64,000 nucleotides of DNA from contig NZ_JAGYHF010000017.1 in the NCBI RefSeq assembly GCF_018336155.1, forward strand, positions 27,639-91,638, given 5' to 3'. The DNA is from Pseudomonas rustica (lineage in GTDB: Bacteria > Pseudomonadota > Gammaproteobacteria > Pseudomonadales > Pseudomonadaceae). The translations under genes and the position numbers were made by a program. Shown in pieces: positions 10,028 to 20,413 of this stretch; the first letter of the stretch is position 1, and each line of letters opens with the position of its first letter. The notes beneath the pieces are model-generated. The model had not been told where the DNA came from. It saw only the letters and a list, made by a program, of their open reading frames with translations, and searched no databases.

Positions 10028-10501
10028 ATGAAAGGCGACATTACAGTCATCCAGCATCTCAACAAAATCCTTGCCAATGAGCTGGTCGCGATCAATCAGT
10101 ACTTCCTGCATGCGCGCATGTATGAAGATTGGGGTCTGAACAAGCTCGGCAAGCACGAATACAAAGAATCCATCGACGAGATGAAGCACGCGGACAAGCT
10201 GATCAAGCGCATCCTGTTCCTCGAAGGCCTGCCGAACGTGCAGGATCTGGGCAAGCTGCACATCGGCGAGCACACCCAGGAAATGCTGGAGTGCGACCTG
10301 CGCATCGAGAAGACCGGCCACGCTGACCTGAAAGCTGCGATCGCACATTGCGAAACCGTCGGTGACTTCGGCAGCCGTGAACTGCTCGAAGACATTCTTG
10401 AATCCGAAGAAGAACATATCGACTGGCTGGAAACCCAACTGGGTCTTATCGGCAAAGTAGGTCTTGAGAACTATCTGCAATCGCAGATGGGCGAAGAGTA
10501 G
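10028..10501 (+). CDS. bfr: Bacterioferritin (heme-binding, BfrB type)
   Basis: Forms the 24-subunit iron-storage shell. The 157 residues include the diiron ferroxidase ligands Glu18, Glu51, His54, Glu94, Glu127 and His130 by position, and Met52 (DEMKHAD), the axial heme ligand. It is therefore the heme-binding type that is reduced by Bfd, encoded just upstream. It is preceded by an AT-rich promoter segment (about 9900-10000) and followed by a strong terminator. Highly conserved length and ends. Confidence 0.97.
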   Translation: MKGDITVIQHLNKILANELVAINQYFLHARMYEDWGLNKLGKHEYKESIDEMKHADKLIKRILFLEGLPNVQDLGKLHIGEHTQEMLECDLRIEKTGHADLKAAIAHCETVGDFGSRELLEDILESEEEHIDWLETQLGLIGKVGLENYLQSQMGEE

Positions 10502-10531
10502 AAGCTGCCGCAGGCTGCGATCTTTTTAGAT
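10501..10531. repeat. Single REP-like unit after bfr
   Basis: GCTGCCGCAGGCTGCGATCT is a variant of the main REP unit of this window (GCTGCCGAAGGCTGCGATCT), here as a single copy without an inverted partner. Confidence 0.7.
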
Positions 10532-10567
10532 TGCACCGGCAACTCGCAGTAACTTTTCGGACGCACT

Positions 10568-10604
10568 AAAAAGCCCCGCCCTCTTTCGAGGTGCGGGGCT
10601 TTTT
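10568..10604. terminator. Terminator between bfr and grxD
   Basis: Stem AAAAAGCCCCGC/GCGGGGCTTTTT with loop of 13 bases. T runs on both strands allow two-way use. Confidence 0.9.
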
Positions 10605-10714
10605 ATTGGCTTTTCTCTAGGAGCATGGCTCGCCAGCGAAGAAAGCGCCGCGGTGCTACAGACACACCGCGTTATCGTTTTTCGCGAGCAAGCTTTGCTC
10701 CTACAACAAAAGCA

Positions 10715-11056
10715 TCAGGCTTCGGACTTGTTCGCCGCAGCCGCTTCAACAGCCGACTTGATGGTGGTTTGCAGCGAACCGTCTGCAGCCATCTCAGTCA
10801 TGATGTCGCTACCGCCGACCAGCTCACCGCCAACCCACAGTTGTGGGAAAGTCGGCCAGTTGGCGTACTTAGGCAGGTTGGCGCGGATTTCCGGGTTCTG
10901 CAGGATGTCCACGTACGCAAACTTTTCGCCACACGCCATGACAGCCTGCGCAGCTTTCGCGGAGAAGCCACACTGTGGGGCATTCGGCGAGCCTTTCATG
11001 TAAAGCAGAATGGTGTTGTTGGCAATCTGCTCTTTAATCGTTTCGATGATATCCAT
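10715..11056 (-). CDS. grxD: Monothiol glutaredoxin Grx4
   Basis: A 113-residue CGFS-type glutaredoxin that binds a [2Fe-2S] cluster with glutathione and hands it to iron-sulfur proteins or BolA partners. The CGFS active site is in APQCGFSAKAAQ, and WPTFPQLWVGGELVGG carries the conserved cis-Pro and glutathione-binding positions. The start MDIIETIKEQI is chosen over a longer frame because family members begin there. It lies next to iron-storage genes, which fits its role. Confidence 0.96.
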   Translation of the reverse strand: MDIIETIKEQIANNTILLYMKGSPNAPQCGFSAKAAQAVMACGEKFAYVDILQNPEIRANLPKYANWPTFPQLWVGGELVGGSDIMTEMAADGSLQTTIKSAVEAAAANKSEA

Positions 11057-11153
11057 GGAGCACCTCGGCTGAACTTTCCGACTCACGGGTCGGCACGGTG
11101 ACGCATTGTAACGGAATCCCGAGCGCCATGCTCGGTCTCCCCGACGGTCACGC

Positions 11154-13259
11154 TCAAGCCGCTGCCACGGTGACCGGCACGCCGTTCAACGCGGCATTCC
11201 CGGACAATTCGTCGAGCTGGCACTCATCGGTCAGGTCATTGGCGCTCGAACCTGGCTGGCCACTGGCAATCGTCATCTGCACACCCGGGCGCGCATGCCC
11301 CCAACCGTGCGGCAGGCTCACCACGCCTTTCATCATGTCGAGACTGCCGAGCACTTCCACTTCAATCTGCCCGACCCGCGAACTGACGCGCACCCACTGA
11401 CCATCGTTGAGCCCACGACTGTCGAGATCGTCCGGGTGCATCAGCAACTGATGGCGCGGCTTGCCCTTCACCAACCGGTGATAGTTGTGCATCCACGAAT
11501 TGTTGCTGCGCACATGTCGGCGGCCAATCATCAACAACTCGTCGGCGGCCGGAGCTTGCAGCGCGGCAAACCGTGCGAGGTCAGCGAGGATCTCTGGCGG
11601 CGCGGCCTGCACGTGCTGGTTCGGCGTTTTCAGGCGCGGCGCCAGATTGGCTTTCAACGCGCCCAGGTCAATGCCGTGAGGATGATCGAACAGTGTCGCC
11701 AACGAGAGTTTCTGCTCGGAGGCGTCACCGTACATGCCCATCCGCAAACCCATATCAATCATCTTCGCCGGTGGCATGGTCGGTTTCAGCTCCTTGCCGG
11801 TTTTCTCGGCGAAGGCTTTTGCCAGACCGACAAAGATCTCCCAGTCATGCAGCGCGCCCTCAGGCTTGGCAAGGATCGCGCGGTTGAAGCGAGTGACATT
11901 ACGCACCGCGAACAAGTTGAACGTGGTGTCGTAGTGATCGTTCTCCAGTGCCGACGTCGACGGCAGGATCAGGTCGGCGTAACGCGTGGTTTCGTTGATA
12001 TAGAGGTCAATGCTGACCATGAACTCCAGGCCATCCAGCGCCTGCTCCAGTTGCCGCCCGTTCGGCGTCGACAACACCGGGTTACCCGCCACAGTAATCA
12101 GCGCGCGGATCTGGCCTTCGCCTTCGGTGAGCATCTCTTCGGCCAGTGCCGAGACCGGCAGCTCTCCGCCGTATTCAGGACGCCCGGAAACACGGCTTTG
12201 CCACTTATTGAAATGCCCGCCCGACGTCGACGCCACCAAGTCCACGGCCGGCTCGGTGCACAGCGCACCACCCACCCGGTCGAGGTTACCGGTAACCAGA
12301 TTGATCAGTTGCACCACCCAGTGGCACAGAGTGCCGAAGGCTTGAGTCGAAACGCCCATCCGGCCATAGCAAACCGCACTCGGCGCCGCAGCAAAATCAC
12401 GCGCCAGTTGGCGGATCTGCTCGGCGGGAACGGCGCACAGCGGGCTCATGGCCTCGGCGGTGAACGTCTCCACCGCAGCGCGCACGTCGTCCAATCCATC
12501 GACCGGCAAATGACTGTCGCGGGTCAGGCCTTCACTGAACAATGTGTTGAGCACGCCAAACAACAACGCCGCATCGCCACCCGGGCGCACGAACAAATGC
12601 TGATCGGCCATCGCCGCCGTTTCGCTGCGCCGTGGATCAACGACCACGACTTTACCACCGCGTGCCTGGATCGCTTTTAAACGTTTTTCAACATCTGGCA
12701 CGGTCATGATGCTGCCATTAGAGGCCAGTGGATTACCGCCGAGAATCAACATGAAATCGGTGTGATCGATGTCTGGAATCGGCAGCAGCAAGCCGTGGCC
12801 GTACATCAGATAGCTGCTCAGGTGATGCGGCAACTGATCGACCGAGGTCGCCGAGTAGCGATTGCGCGTTTTCAGCAATCCAAGGAAATAATTGCTGTGG
12901 GTCATCAGCCCGTAGTTGTGCACGCTCGGGTTGCCTTGATAGACCGCCACCGCGTTCTGGCCGTGACGCTCTTGAATCGCCGCCAGTTTCTCGGCCACCA
13001 GCGCAAACGCCTCGTCCCACTCAATCGGCAGCCATTCGCTGCCAACGCGGCGCATCGGCTGGCGCAGGCGATCAGGATCATTCTGGATATCTTGCAGCGC
13101 GACAGCTTTGGGGCAGATATGGCCACGGCTGAAGGTGTCGAGCGCATCGCCCTTGATCGAGGTGATCGCCACGTTGCCATCGGTTTCAGTGGTCTCGATG
13201 GTCAGGCCGCAAATGGCCTCGCACAGGTGGCAGGCACGGTGATGGAGAGTCTTGGTCAT
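11154..13259 (-). CDS. Molybdopterin oxidoreductase of the formate dehydrogenase/nitrate reductase type
   Basis: A 701-residue single-subunit molybdoenzyme. The N-terminus has four [4Fe-4S] ligands in C-x2-C-x3-C (HRACHLCEAICG) and a later CPKA. It is followed by the molybdopterin domains (WDEAFALVAEKL, ILGGNPLASNGS, VVVVDPRRSETAAMA) and a C-terminal dinucleotide-binding domain with RHVRSNNSWMHN. No signal peptide, so cytoplasmic. No electron-transfer partner or cofactor gene is adjacent. A P. aeruginosa homologue sits in the same place (PA3534 region, from memory) and its substrate is not known to me. The cysteine or selenocysteine typical of formate dehydrogenases could not be placed. Confidence 0.88.
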   Translation of the reverse strand: MTKTLHHRACHLCEAICGLTIETTETDGNVAITSIKGDALDTFSRGHICPKAVALQDIQNDPDRLRQPMRRVGSEWLPIEWDEAFALVAEKLAAIQERHGQNAVAVYQGNPSVHNYGLMTHSNYFLGLLKTRNRYSATSVDQLPHHLSSYLMYGHGLLLPIPDIDHTDFMLILGGNPLASNGSIMTVPDVEKRLKAIQARGGKVVVVDPRRSETAAMADQHLFVRPGGDAALLFGVLNTLFSEGLTRDSHLPVDGLDDVRAAVETFTAEAMSPLCAVPAEQIRQLARDFAAAPSAVCYGRMGVSTQAFGTLCHWVVQLINLVTGNLDRVGGALCTEPAVDLVASTSGGHFNKWQSRVSGRPEYGGELPVSALAEEMLTEGEGQIRALITVAGNPVLSTPNGRQLEQALDGLEFMVSIDLYINETTRYADLILPSTSALENDHYDTTFNLFAVRNVTRFNRAILAKPEGALHDWEIFVGLAKAFAEKTGKELKPTMPPAKMIDMGLRMGMYGDASEQKLSLATLFDHPHGIDLGALKANLAPRLKTPNQHVQAAPPEILADLARFAALQAPAADELLMIGRRHVRSNNSWMHNYHRLVKGKPRHQLLMHPDDLDSRGLNDGQWVRVSSRVGQIEVEVLGSLDMMKGVVSLPHGWGHARPGVQMTIASGQPGSSANDLTDECQLDELSGNAALNGVPVTVAAA

Positions 13260-13393
13260 GGCCAGTCTCTGTCTTGTTCTGGGCGGGCAATGACGCCCGC
13301 GGGAACAAAACTATGGCCCCGTCGCGGGTCAGGCGCCAGCGACGTTCGTCTTGTGAATCGACGGCTATCAGGTGCGCCGATAGACCGCCTCGC

Positions 13394-13684
13394 TCAACTG
13401 GAGGGCAGTTGCGGCGGCGCGGCCAGCTGGATTTCCTGGATGGTTTCGATCTGCTCGTGAGCGACGTGTACGCCGGTGAGCTCGCCGATCAATCGCCAAT
13501 GCTCGTCGAGCCCGGCACTGATGGTCGCCATGCGGTCAATCATATGGCGGCCGGCGGATTTGACCACGTCGTCTTCGCTGCGCAGCAGCTCGAAGGACAT
13601 TGAGGTCATTGACGCGGTGAGATGGGTCAGAGAGCGAGCCGTGTGGCCCAGCAATTCCATTAACAATTTTTCTTTCGATTCCAT
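13394..13684 (-). CDS. Conserved small hypothetical protein
   Basis: A 96-residue, mostly helical protein beginning MESKEKLLMELLGHTARSL, with no membrane segment and a Pro-rich end (LAAPPQLPSS). A small hypothetical gene lies between the molybdoenzyme and argF in P. aeruginosa too (from memory), which supports it being real. Preceded by a possible ribosome site GGAAG. No function is suggested by the sequence. Confidence 0.65.
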   Translation of the reverse strand: MESKEKLLMELLGHTARSLTHLTASMTSMSFELLRSEDDVVKSAGRHMIDRMATISAGLDEHWRLIGELTGVHVAHEQIETIQEIQLAAPPQLPSS

Positions 13685-14087
13685 GCGGAGGCTTCCTGCG
13701 TCGCTCGAAACTTATTTATAACCCAGCACTTTGCTTTAGCAAATGTTTCAACCTGAGCATCCGACCAAGTGATGGCATGCCGCCACGGTCGTAAACCGAC
13801 TCAAGCGACCCGATCCCCGCCACGGCGGATTGCCAAGCCCCGCGAGGCCAGTGTACAAAGGGACTCGCTGCTGTCCTGAACCCGGCTTCAAATGCGCGAC
13901 TGCAACATCCTGTCCGCTCTCCGAATCCCGCAAAACCGTAGCCTATTGGAAAAACGCGACATTTAATGTCAATATCGCGCCTCCCCCTATTTCGTCGCCC
14001 CGTGCGGCTTACGCCGCAGGTCTCGCCCGTTGTTCCGTTAAACAAGGCTTTGAGCATCTGCGGTTTGTAGCAAAAAGGTAGTCAATG
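13685..14087. promoter_or_regulatory. argF upstream region
   Basis: A gap of about 400 bases. It holds the argF promoter and one candidate ArgR half-site (listed separately). A 113-codon minus-strand frame (13716-14057) crosses it, but its composition and lack of a ribosome site argue against a gene. Confidence 0.45.
13946..13961 (-). promoter_or_regulatory. argF: Candidate ArgR half-site upstream of argF
   Basis: On the minus strand this reads TGTCGC, eight bases, then AA, which is the Pseudomonas ArgR half-site pattern TGTCGCN8AA. ArgR represses argF in P. aeruginosa. The site is about 130 bases before the argF start. A second half-site was not clear. Confidence 0.5.
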
Positions 14088-15008
14088 ATGAGCGCAAGGC
14101 ACTTTCTCTCCCTGATGGATTGCACGCCCGAAGAGCTGGTCAGCGTGATCCGTCGAGGCGTTGAGCTCAAGGACCTGCGTAACCGCGGCGTACTGTTCGA
14201 GCCTCTGAAAAACCGCGTGCTGGGCATGATCTTCGAAAAATCCTCGACCCGCACCCGGATCTCCTTCGAGGCCGGCATGATCCAGCTCGGCGGTCAGGCG
14301 ATCTTCCTCTCGCCGCGCGACACCCAACTGGGCCGTGGCGAGCCGATCGGTGACTGCGCCATCGTCATGTCGAGCATGCTCGATGCGGTGATGATCCGTA
14401 CCTTTGCCCACAGCACCCTGACCGAATTCGCCGCCAACTCGCGCGTGCCGGTGATCAACGGCCTGTCCGATGATCTGCACCCGTGTCAGCTGCTGGCCGA
14501 CATGCAGACGTTCCTTGAACATCGCGGTTCGATCCAGGGCAAAACCGTGGCCTGGATCGGCGACGGCAACAACATGTGCAACAGCTATATAGAAGCGGCG
14601 ATCCAGTTCGACTTCCAGTTGCGCGTCGCGTGCCCGGAAGGTTACGAGCCGAACCCGGAATTCGTCGCCAAGGCCGGCGATCGCGTGACCATCGTCCGTG
14701 ATCCACAAGACGCCGTGCGCGGCGCGCATCTGGTGAGCACCGACGTCTGGACTTCGATGGGTCAGGAAGAGGAAACTGCCAAGCGCCTCAAGCTGTTCGC
14801 GCCGTTTCAGGTCAACCGTGCGCTGCTCGACCTCGCTGCCGAGGACGTGTTGTTCATGCATTGCCTGCCGGCGCACCGTGGCGAAGAAATCAGTCTCGAC
14901 CTGCTTGATGACCCGCGCTCCGTCGCCTGGGATCAGGCAGAAAACCGTCTCCACGCACAGAAGGCCCTGCTTGAGTTCCTCGTTGAACCGGCATATCACC
15001 ACGCATGA
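14088..15008 (+). CDS. argF: Ornithine carbamoyltransferase, anabolic
   Basis: Makes citrulline from ornithine and carbamoyl phosphate. The 306 residues carry the carbamoyl-phosphate loop SSTRTR (residues ~50-55), HPCQ with the ornithine-side residues, and the HCLP loop near residue 264. The start MSARHFL is taken as 14088, one codon after an alternative ATG at 14085, because the P. aeruginosa protein begins MSARHFL. AAAGG lies upstream. The stop overlaps the next gene's ATG by 4 bases, so the ABC ATPase is probably co-transcribed. Confidence 0.97.
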   Translation: MSARHFLSLMDCTPEELVSVIRRGVELKDLRNRGVLFEPLKNRVLGMIFEKSSTRTRISFEAGMIQLGGQAIFLSPRDTQLGRGEPIGDCAIVMSSMLDAVMIRTFAHSTLTEFAANSRVPVINGLSDDLHPCQLLADMQTFLEHRGSIQGKTVAWIGDGNNMCNSYIEAAIQFDFQLRVACPEGYEPNPEFVAKAGDRVTIVRDPQDAVRGAHLVSTDVWTSMGQEEETAKRLKLFAPFQVNRALLDLAAEDVLFMHCLPAHRGEEISLDLLDDPRSVAWDQAENRLHAQKALLEFLVEPAYHHA

Positions 15009-16114
15009 GCCATGAATTACTGCTGAACCTGCGCAACCTCGCTTGCGGCTATCAAGATCAACGTGTGGTGCAGAACCTCAATCTGCACCTCAACGCCGGT
15101 GACATCGGCTGCCTGCTCGGCTCGTCCGGCTGCGGCAAGACCACCACCCTGCGCGCCATCGCCGGTTTCGAGCCGGTACACGAGGGCGAAATCACCCTTG
15201 GCGGCGAGACCATTTCCAGCGCCGGTTTCACCTTGGCGCCGGAGAAGCGCCGGATCGGCATGGTGTTCCAGGACTACGCGCTGTTCCCGCACCTGAGCGT
15301 CGCCGACAACATTGCCTTTGGTATCCGCAAGCATCCGAACAAGGAGCGCGTCACCGAAGAGCTGCTGGAACTGGTCAACCTGAAAAATCTCGGCAAGCGT
15401 TTCCCGCACGAGTTGTCCGGCGGTCAGCAACAACGTGTCGCCCTCGCCCGTGCGTTGGCGCCAGAGCCGCAATTGCTGCTGCTCGATGAGCCGTTCTCCA
15501 ACCTCGATGGCGAGCTGCGCCGCAAGCTCAGCCACGAAGTGCGCGACATTCTCAAGGCCCGTGGCACCAGCGCGATTCTGGTCACCCACGATCAGGAAGA
15601 AGCCTTTGCCGTCAGCGATCACGTTGGCGTGTTTAAAGAAGGTCGGCTGGAACAGTGGGACACGCCGTACAACCTGTATCACGAACCGGCGACACCATTT
15701 GTGGCGAGTTTTATCGGTCAGGGTTACTTCATTCGCGGTCAGCTCGACAGCCCGGAATCGGTGCAGACTGAATTGGGTGAGTTGCGCGGTAATCGGGCTT
15801 ATACCTGGCCGATTGGCGGGGCGGTGGATGTGTTGCTGCGTCCGGATGACATTGTTTATGCGCCAGACAGTGGGTTGAAGGCACGGATTGTTGGCAAGAC
15901 ATTCCTTGGTGCTTCGACCTTGTATCGCCTGCAACTGCCGACGGGTGCGCAGCTGGAATCGATTTTCCCGAGCCATGCTGATCATCAGGTCGGTGCAGAG
16001 GTGGGGATTCGGGTTGCGGCTGAACACTTGGTGCTGTTCCAGGCCTCCGGCAGCACTGCTGCGCAGATCCCGGCAGTTGAGAACGGCGTCCGCCGCTACA
16101 ACACAGCCCTCTGA
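15005..16114 (+). CDS. ABC transporter ATP-binding protein (FbpC/PotA type)
   Basis: A 369-residue ATPase. Walker A is GSSGCGKTT, the signature is LSGGQQQRVALARAL, Walker B is LLLLDEPF, and the H-loop is VTHDQEEA. A C-terminal TOBE-like regulatory domain (~residues 240-350) places it in the iron/polyamine/sugar importer class. No permease or binding-protein gene is adjacent; it overlaps argF by ATGA as the only other member of the unit. It therefore must work with membrane subunits encoded elsewhere. The substrate cannot be told from sequence. Confidence 0.9.
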   Translation: MSHELLLNLRNLACGYQDQRVVQNLNLHLNAGDIGCLLGSSGCGKTTTLRAIAGFEPVHEGEITLGGETISSAGFTLAPEKRRIGMVFQDYALFPHLSVADNIAFGIRKHPNKERVTEELLELVNLKNLGKRFPHELSGGQQQRVALARALAPEPQLLLLDEPFSNLDGELRRKLSHEVRDILKARGTSAILVTHDQEEAFAVSDHVGVFKEGRLEQWDTPYNLYHEPATPFVASFIGQGYFIRGQLDSPESVQTELGELRGNRAYTWPIGGAVDVLLRPDDIVYAPDSGLKARIVGKTFLGASTLYRLQLPTGAQLESIFPSHADHQVGAEVGIRVAAEHLVLFQASGSTAAQIPAVENGVRRYNTAL

Positions 16115-16132
16115 TCAGTCCTGGATCAAAAC

Positions 16133-16161
16133 TGTGGGAGCGGGCTTGCTCGCTCCCACAT
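16133..16161. repeat. REP-like palindrome
   Basis: TGTGGGAGCGGGCTTGCTCG continues into CTCCCACA, an imperfect palindrome between the convergent ABC ATPase and PhzF genes. It belongs to a different REP family from the main one in this window; a single half recurs at 31489-31515. Confidence 0.75.
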
Positions 16162-16173
16162 TTGGTTTTGGGT

Positions 16174-16956
16174 TTATCCCAATAACAGGGTGCCGCTGGC
16201 GACGAGCGTTGCATGCCCGCCAATCTTCACCCGCTCACCTTCCAGCCGACAAAACAACTCCCCGCCCCGTGCCGAGCGCTGGCACGCGGTCAGGCTCGAT
16301 TTGCCCAGACGTTTTGACCAATACGGAATCAAGCTGCAGTGCGTCGACCCGGTCACCGGATCTTCATTGATGCCAATCGCCGGGGCGAAATAGCGCGAGA
16401 CAAAATCGTGCTGATTGCCCCGCGCGGTGACGATTGCACCGAGCCACGGCAGTTTGGCCAGCGCGACCATATCCGGCTTGCAATCGAGTACGGCCTGCTC
16501 CGACTCCAGCACCACAAACAGTTCGTTCGAGCCGAGCACATCAACCGCTTCAACGCCCAGCGCACGCTCGACATCCAGGGTCACGCCAATCTCTGACGGC
16601 ACGATCGAGGGGAAATCCAGCCACAAACGCCCGTCTGCCCGCGTCACGCTCAACGGCCCGGACTTGCAGGTGAAGTCGATACGCTCGGCCGTTTCCTTGT
16701 AGATCTCGAACAACACATAAGCGCTGGCCAGCGTCGCATGCCCGCACAACGGCACTTCAGTGGTAGGAGTAAACCAGCGGATATGCCAGGCCGAACCTTC
16801 ACGCACCAGAAACGCGGTTTCCGCCAGATTGTGTTCACCCGCGATCTTTTGCATCAAATCATCGGCGAGCCACGCATCCAGTCGATAAATCATCGCCGGG
16901 TTGCCACTGAACGGACGCTCACTGAATGCGTCGACCTGATGAAACTCGAGCTGCAT
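16174..16956 (-). CDS. PhzF family isomerase
   Basis: A 260-residue member of the PhzF/diaminopimelate-epimerase-like fold. Near the N-terminus FHQVDAFSERPFSGNPAMIY and NLAETAFLV (with the family's catalytic glutamate) are typical; PLCGHATLASAYVL and EDPVTGSTHC form the second half-site. Members include PhzF of phenazine synthesis and many of unknown substrate. No phenazine genes are nearby, so it is probably a general PhzF-like enzyme of unknown substrate. Confidence 0.92.
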   Translation of the reverse strand: MQLEFHQVDAFSERPFSGNPAMIYRLDAWLADDLMQKIAGEHNLAETAFLVREGSAWHIRWFTPTTEVPLCGHATLASAYVLFEIYKETAERIDFTCKSGPLSVTRADGRLWLDFPSIVPSEIGVTLDVERALGVEAVDVLGSNELFVVLESEQAVLDCKPDMVALAKLPWLGAIVTARGNQHDFVSRYFAPAIGINEDPVTGSTHCSLIPYWSKRLGKSSLTACQRSARGGELFCRLEGERVKIGGHATLVASGTLLLG

Positions 16957-17054
16957 AACCTTCTCCTTAAGTCAGTCGGCAGAGCATGCAATGCGGGCCG
17001 GATCAGCGCCAGCGACAGAACCGGCCAATTTTCTTCATACAGAATCAGCCGACG

Positions 17055-17525
17055 TTACGCACGACCGATGTCGGCGAATTTGGCCTGGGTGTGTTCTGCG
17101 AGCACGGCGGGTGCCAATTCGACTTCCAGCCCACGCCGGCCGGCGCTGACATAAATAGTCGCAAAAGCCTGAGCCGAATTATCGATGAAGGTGCGCAGAC
17201 GCTTTTTCTGCCCCAACGGACTGATACCGCCCAGCAGATAACCGGTGGATCGCTGCGCCGCTGCCGGGTCAGCCATCTCGACTTTTTTCACCCCCGCCGC
17301 CTGCGCCAGACCTTTGAGGTCGAGGCTTCCGACGACCGGCACTACGGCCACCAGCAGCTCACCTTTTTCACTCGCCGCCAGCAAGGTTTTAAACACCTGC
17401 GCCGGCTCAAGTGCCAGTTTTTCCGCAGCCTCCAGCCCGTAGGACGCGGCCTTTGGATCATGTTCGTAACTGTGCACGCGATGTTCGGCACGAACTTTTT
17501 TTAACAAGTCCAACGCAGGGGTCAT
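17055..17525 (-). CDS. ybaK: YbaK/EbsC-type Cys-tRNA(Pro) deacylase
   Basis: A 156-residue trans-editing protein that hydrolyses Cys-tRNA(Pro) made in error by prolyl-tRNA synthetase. The conserved lysine region AAEKLALEPAQVFKTLLA and the GGISPLGQKK loop match the YbaK group. It is 98 bases from the PhzF gene on the same strand. Length is normal. Confidence 0.93.
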   Translation of the reverse strand: MTPALDLLKKVRAEHRVHSYEHDPKAASYGLEAAEKLALEPAQVFKTLLAASEKGELLVAVVPVVGSLDLKGLAQAAGVKKVEMADPAAAQRSTGYLLGGISPLGQKKRLRTFIDNSAQAFATIYVSAGRRGLEVELAPAVLAEHTQAKFADIGRA

Positions 17526-17886
17526 GGCAGCTCCAGGCTCGGCAATGGCAGAAAATCCTGCGCCGGATTCTAGGACATCGAGCCGTAAAAGGCTCTATCC
17601 CGGCCCCGAATTACGCGGCTTTGCAGGTAATTCACAACGCTAAGAAAGCAGTCACCCGGTGAGTCATTCATGCGACTGATAGTTCTATTGTGACTGACGG
17701 TTCACTTTCGACCTTTGACAGGTTTGTTTCTTGTCTATATTTTTTCGAATCTGAATAATGTAAGAATTATCATCATTGCAGCACTCAGCAGTAAACCGGG
17801 AAACGAATGGGGATTCCGACCCGGTGAAAATCGCGCCTTGCCCTGTCGGCAATCGCGCCAGACAACAACAAAAATTGAGGTTTTCA
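17526..17886. promoter_or_regulatory. glpF: glpF upstream region
   Basis: A 361-base gap between the divergent ybaK and glpF genes. It is AT-rich towards glpF and contains a GlpR-like half-site TTTTTCGAAT at 17741-17750. The rest holds no gene I can support; an open frame from 17776 is the upstream extension of glpF. Confidence 0.5.
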
Positions 17887-18738
17887 ATGACAACTGCTTT
17901 ACAGCAACCATCGCTCTCGAGCCAATGCATGGCCGAATTTCTGGGTACTGCACTTCTGATCTTTTTTGGCACTGGCTGTGTCGCCGCGCTCAAAGTCGCG
18001 GGCGCCAGCTTCGGCCTGTGGGAAATCAGCATCATCTGGGGCGTCGGCGTGAGCATGGCGATCTACCTCACGGCGGGCGTTTCCGGCGCGCACCTGAACC
18101 CGGCCGTGAGCATTGCGCTGGCAATCTTCGCCGACTTCGAAAAGCGCAAACTGCCCTTCTATATTCTTGCGCAGATCGCCGGCGCCTTCTGCGGCGCGCT
18201 GCTGGTTTACACGCTGTACAGCAATCTTTTCTTCGATTACGAACAAACTCACCAAATGGTTCGCGGCTCGGCCGCCAGCCTTGAGCTGGCCTCGGTGTTC
18301 TCGACGTTCCCGAATCCAGTGCTGTCCACCGCCCAGGCATTCCTGGTCGAGATGATCATCACCGCAATCCTGATGGGCGTGATCATGGCCCTGACCGACG
18401 ACAACAATGGTCTGCCAAGAGGTCCGATGGCGCCGCTGCTGATCGGCTTGCTGATCGCGGTGATCGGCAGCTCGATGGGCCCGCTGACCGGTTTTGCGAT
18501 GAACCCGGCGCGTGACTTCGGTCCGAAACTGATGACTTTCTTCGCTGGCTGGGGTGAAATTTCCCTCACTGGCGGCCGCGATATTCCGTACTTCCTGATT
18601 CCGATTTTTGCACCGATTGTCGGTGCCTGCCTCGGCGCTGCCGGGTATCGCGGGTTCATCGCCCGTCACCTGACCGGCGCCACACCTGCTACAAAGGATG
18701 CAGAACCGGCCATTGACGGCAAACCAAGAACTTCTTGA
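17887..18738 (+). CDS. glpF: Glycerol uptake facilitator (aquaglyceroporin)
   Basis: A 283-residue inner-membrane channel for glycerol. Both half-helix motifs of the MIP family are present: SGAHLNPAVS near residue 66 and GFAMNPARDFGP near residue 203; the D after NPAR favours glycerol over water. Six membrane helices are evident. The start MTTALQQPSLSS is chosen over an upstream in-frame ATG at 17776 that would add a polar tail. Followed at 78 bases by glpK, its metabolic partner. Confidence 0.96.
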   Translation: MTTALQQPSLSSQCMAEFLGTALLIFFGTGCVAALKVAGASFGLWEISIIWGVGVSMAIYLTAGVSGAHLNPAVSIALAIFADFEKRKLPFYILAQIAGAFCGALLVYTLYSNLFFDYEQTHQMVRGSAASLELASVFSTFPNPVLSTAQAFLVEMIITAILMGVIMALTDDNNGLPRGPMAPLLIGLLIAVIGSSMGPLTGFAMNPARDFGPKLMTFFAGWGEISLTGGRDIPYFLIPIFAPIVGACLGAAGYRGFIARHLTGATPATKDAEPAIDGKPRTS

Positions 18739-18815
18739 AACAGTCGGCGCAGACTCCTGCCCATCCGAGCCTGCGCCACGGCCCAATCACCCTTATTTCG
18801 TCCAAGGCAATCGAC

Positions 18816-20318
<1,503 letters not shown>

Positions 20319-20413
20319 GCCAACCTGAGTACTTGTAAAGGCTTGTAACTGGTAGGGAGGAGATTCCTGCGGCATCATGGGCAAATTTTGCACGGCAGCC
20401 CAAAGGAAGCCCC

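Noticed and set aside
13716..14057. 113-codon minus-strand frame upstream of argF
   Set aside because: It covers the argF control region and reads as low-quality sequence with no ribosome site.
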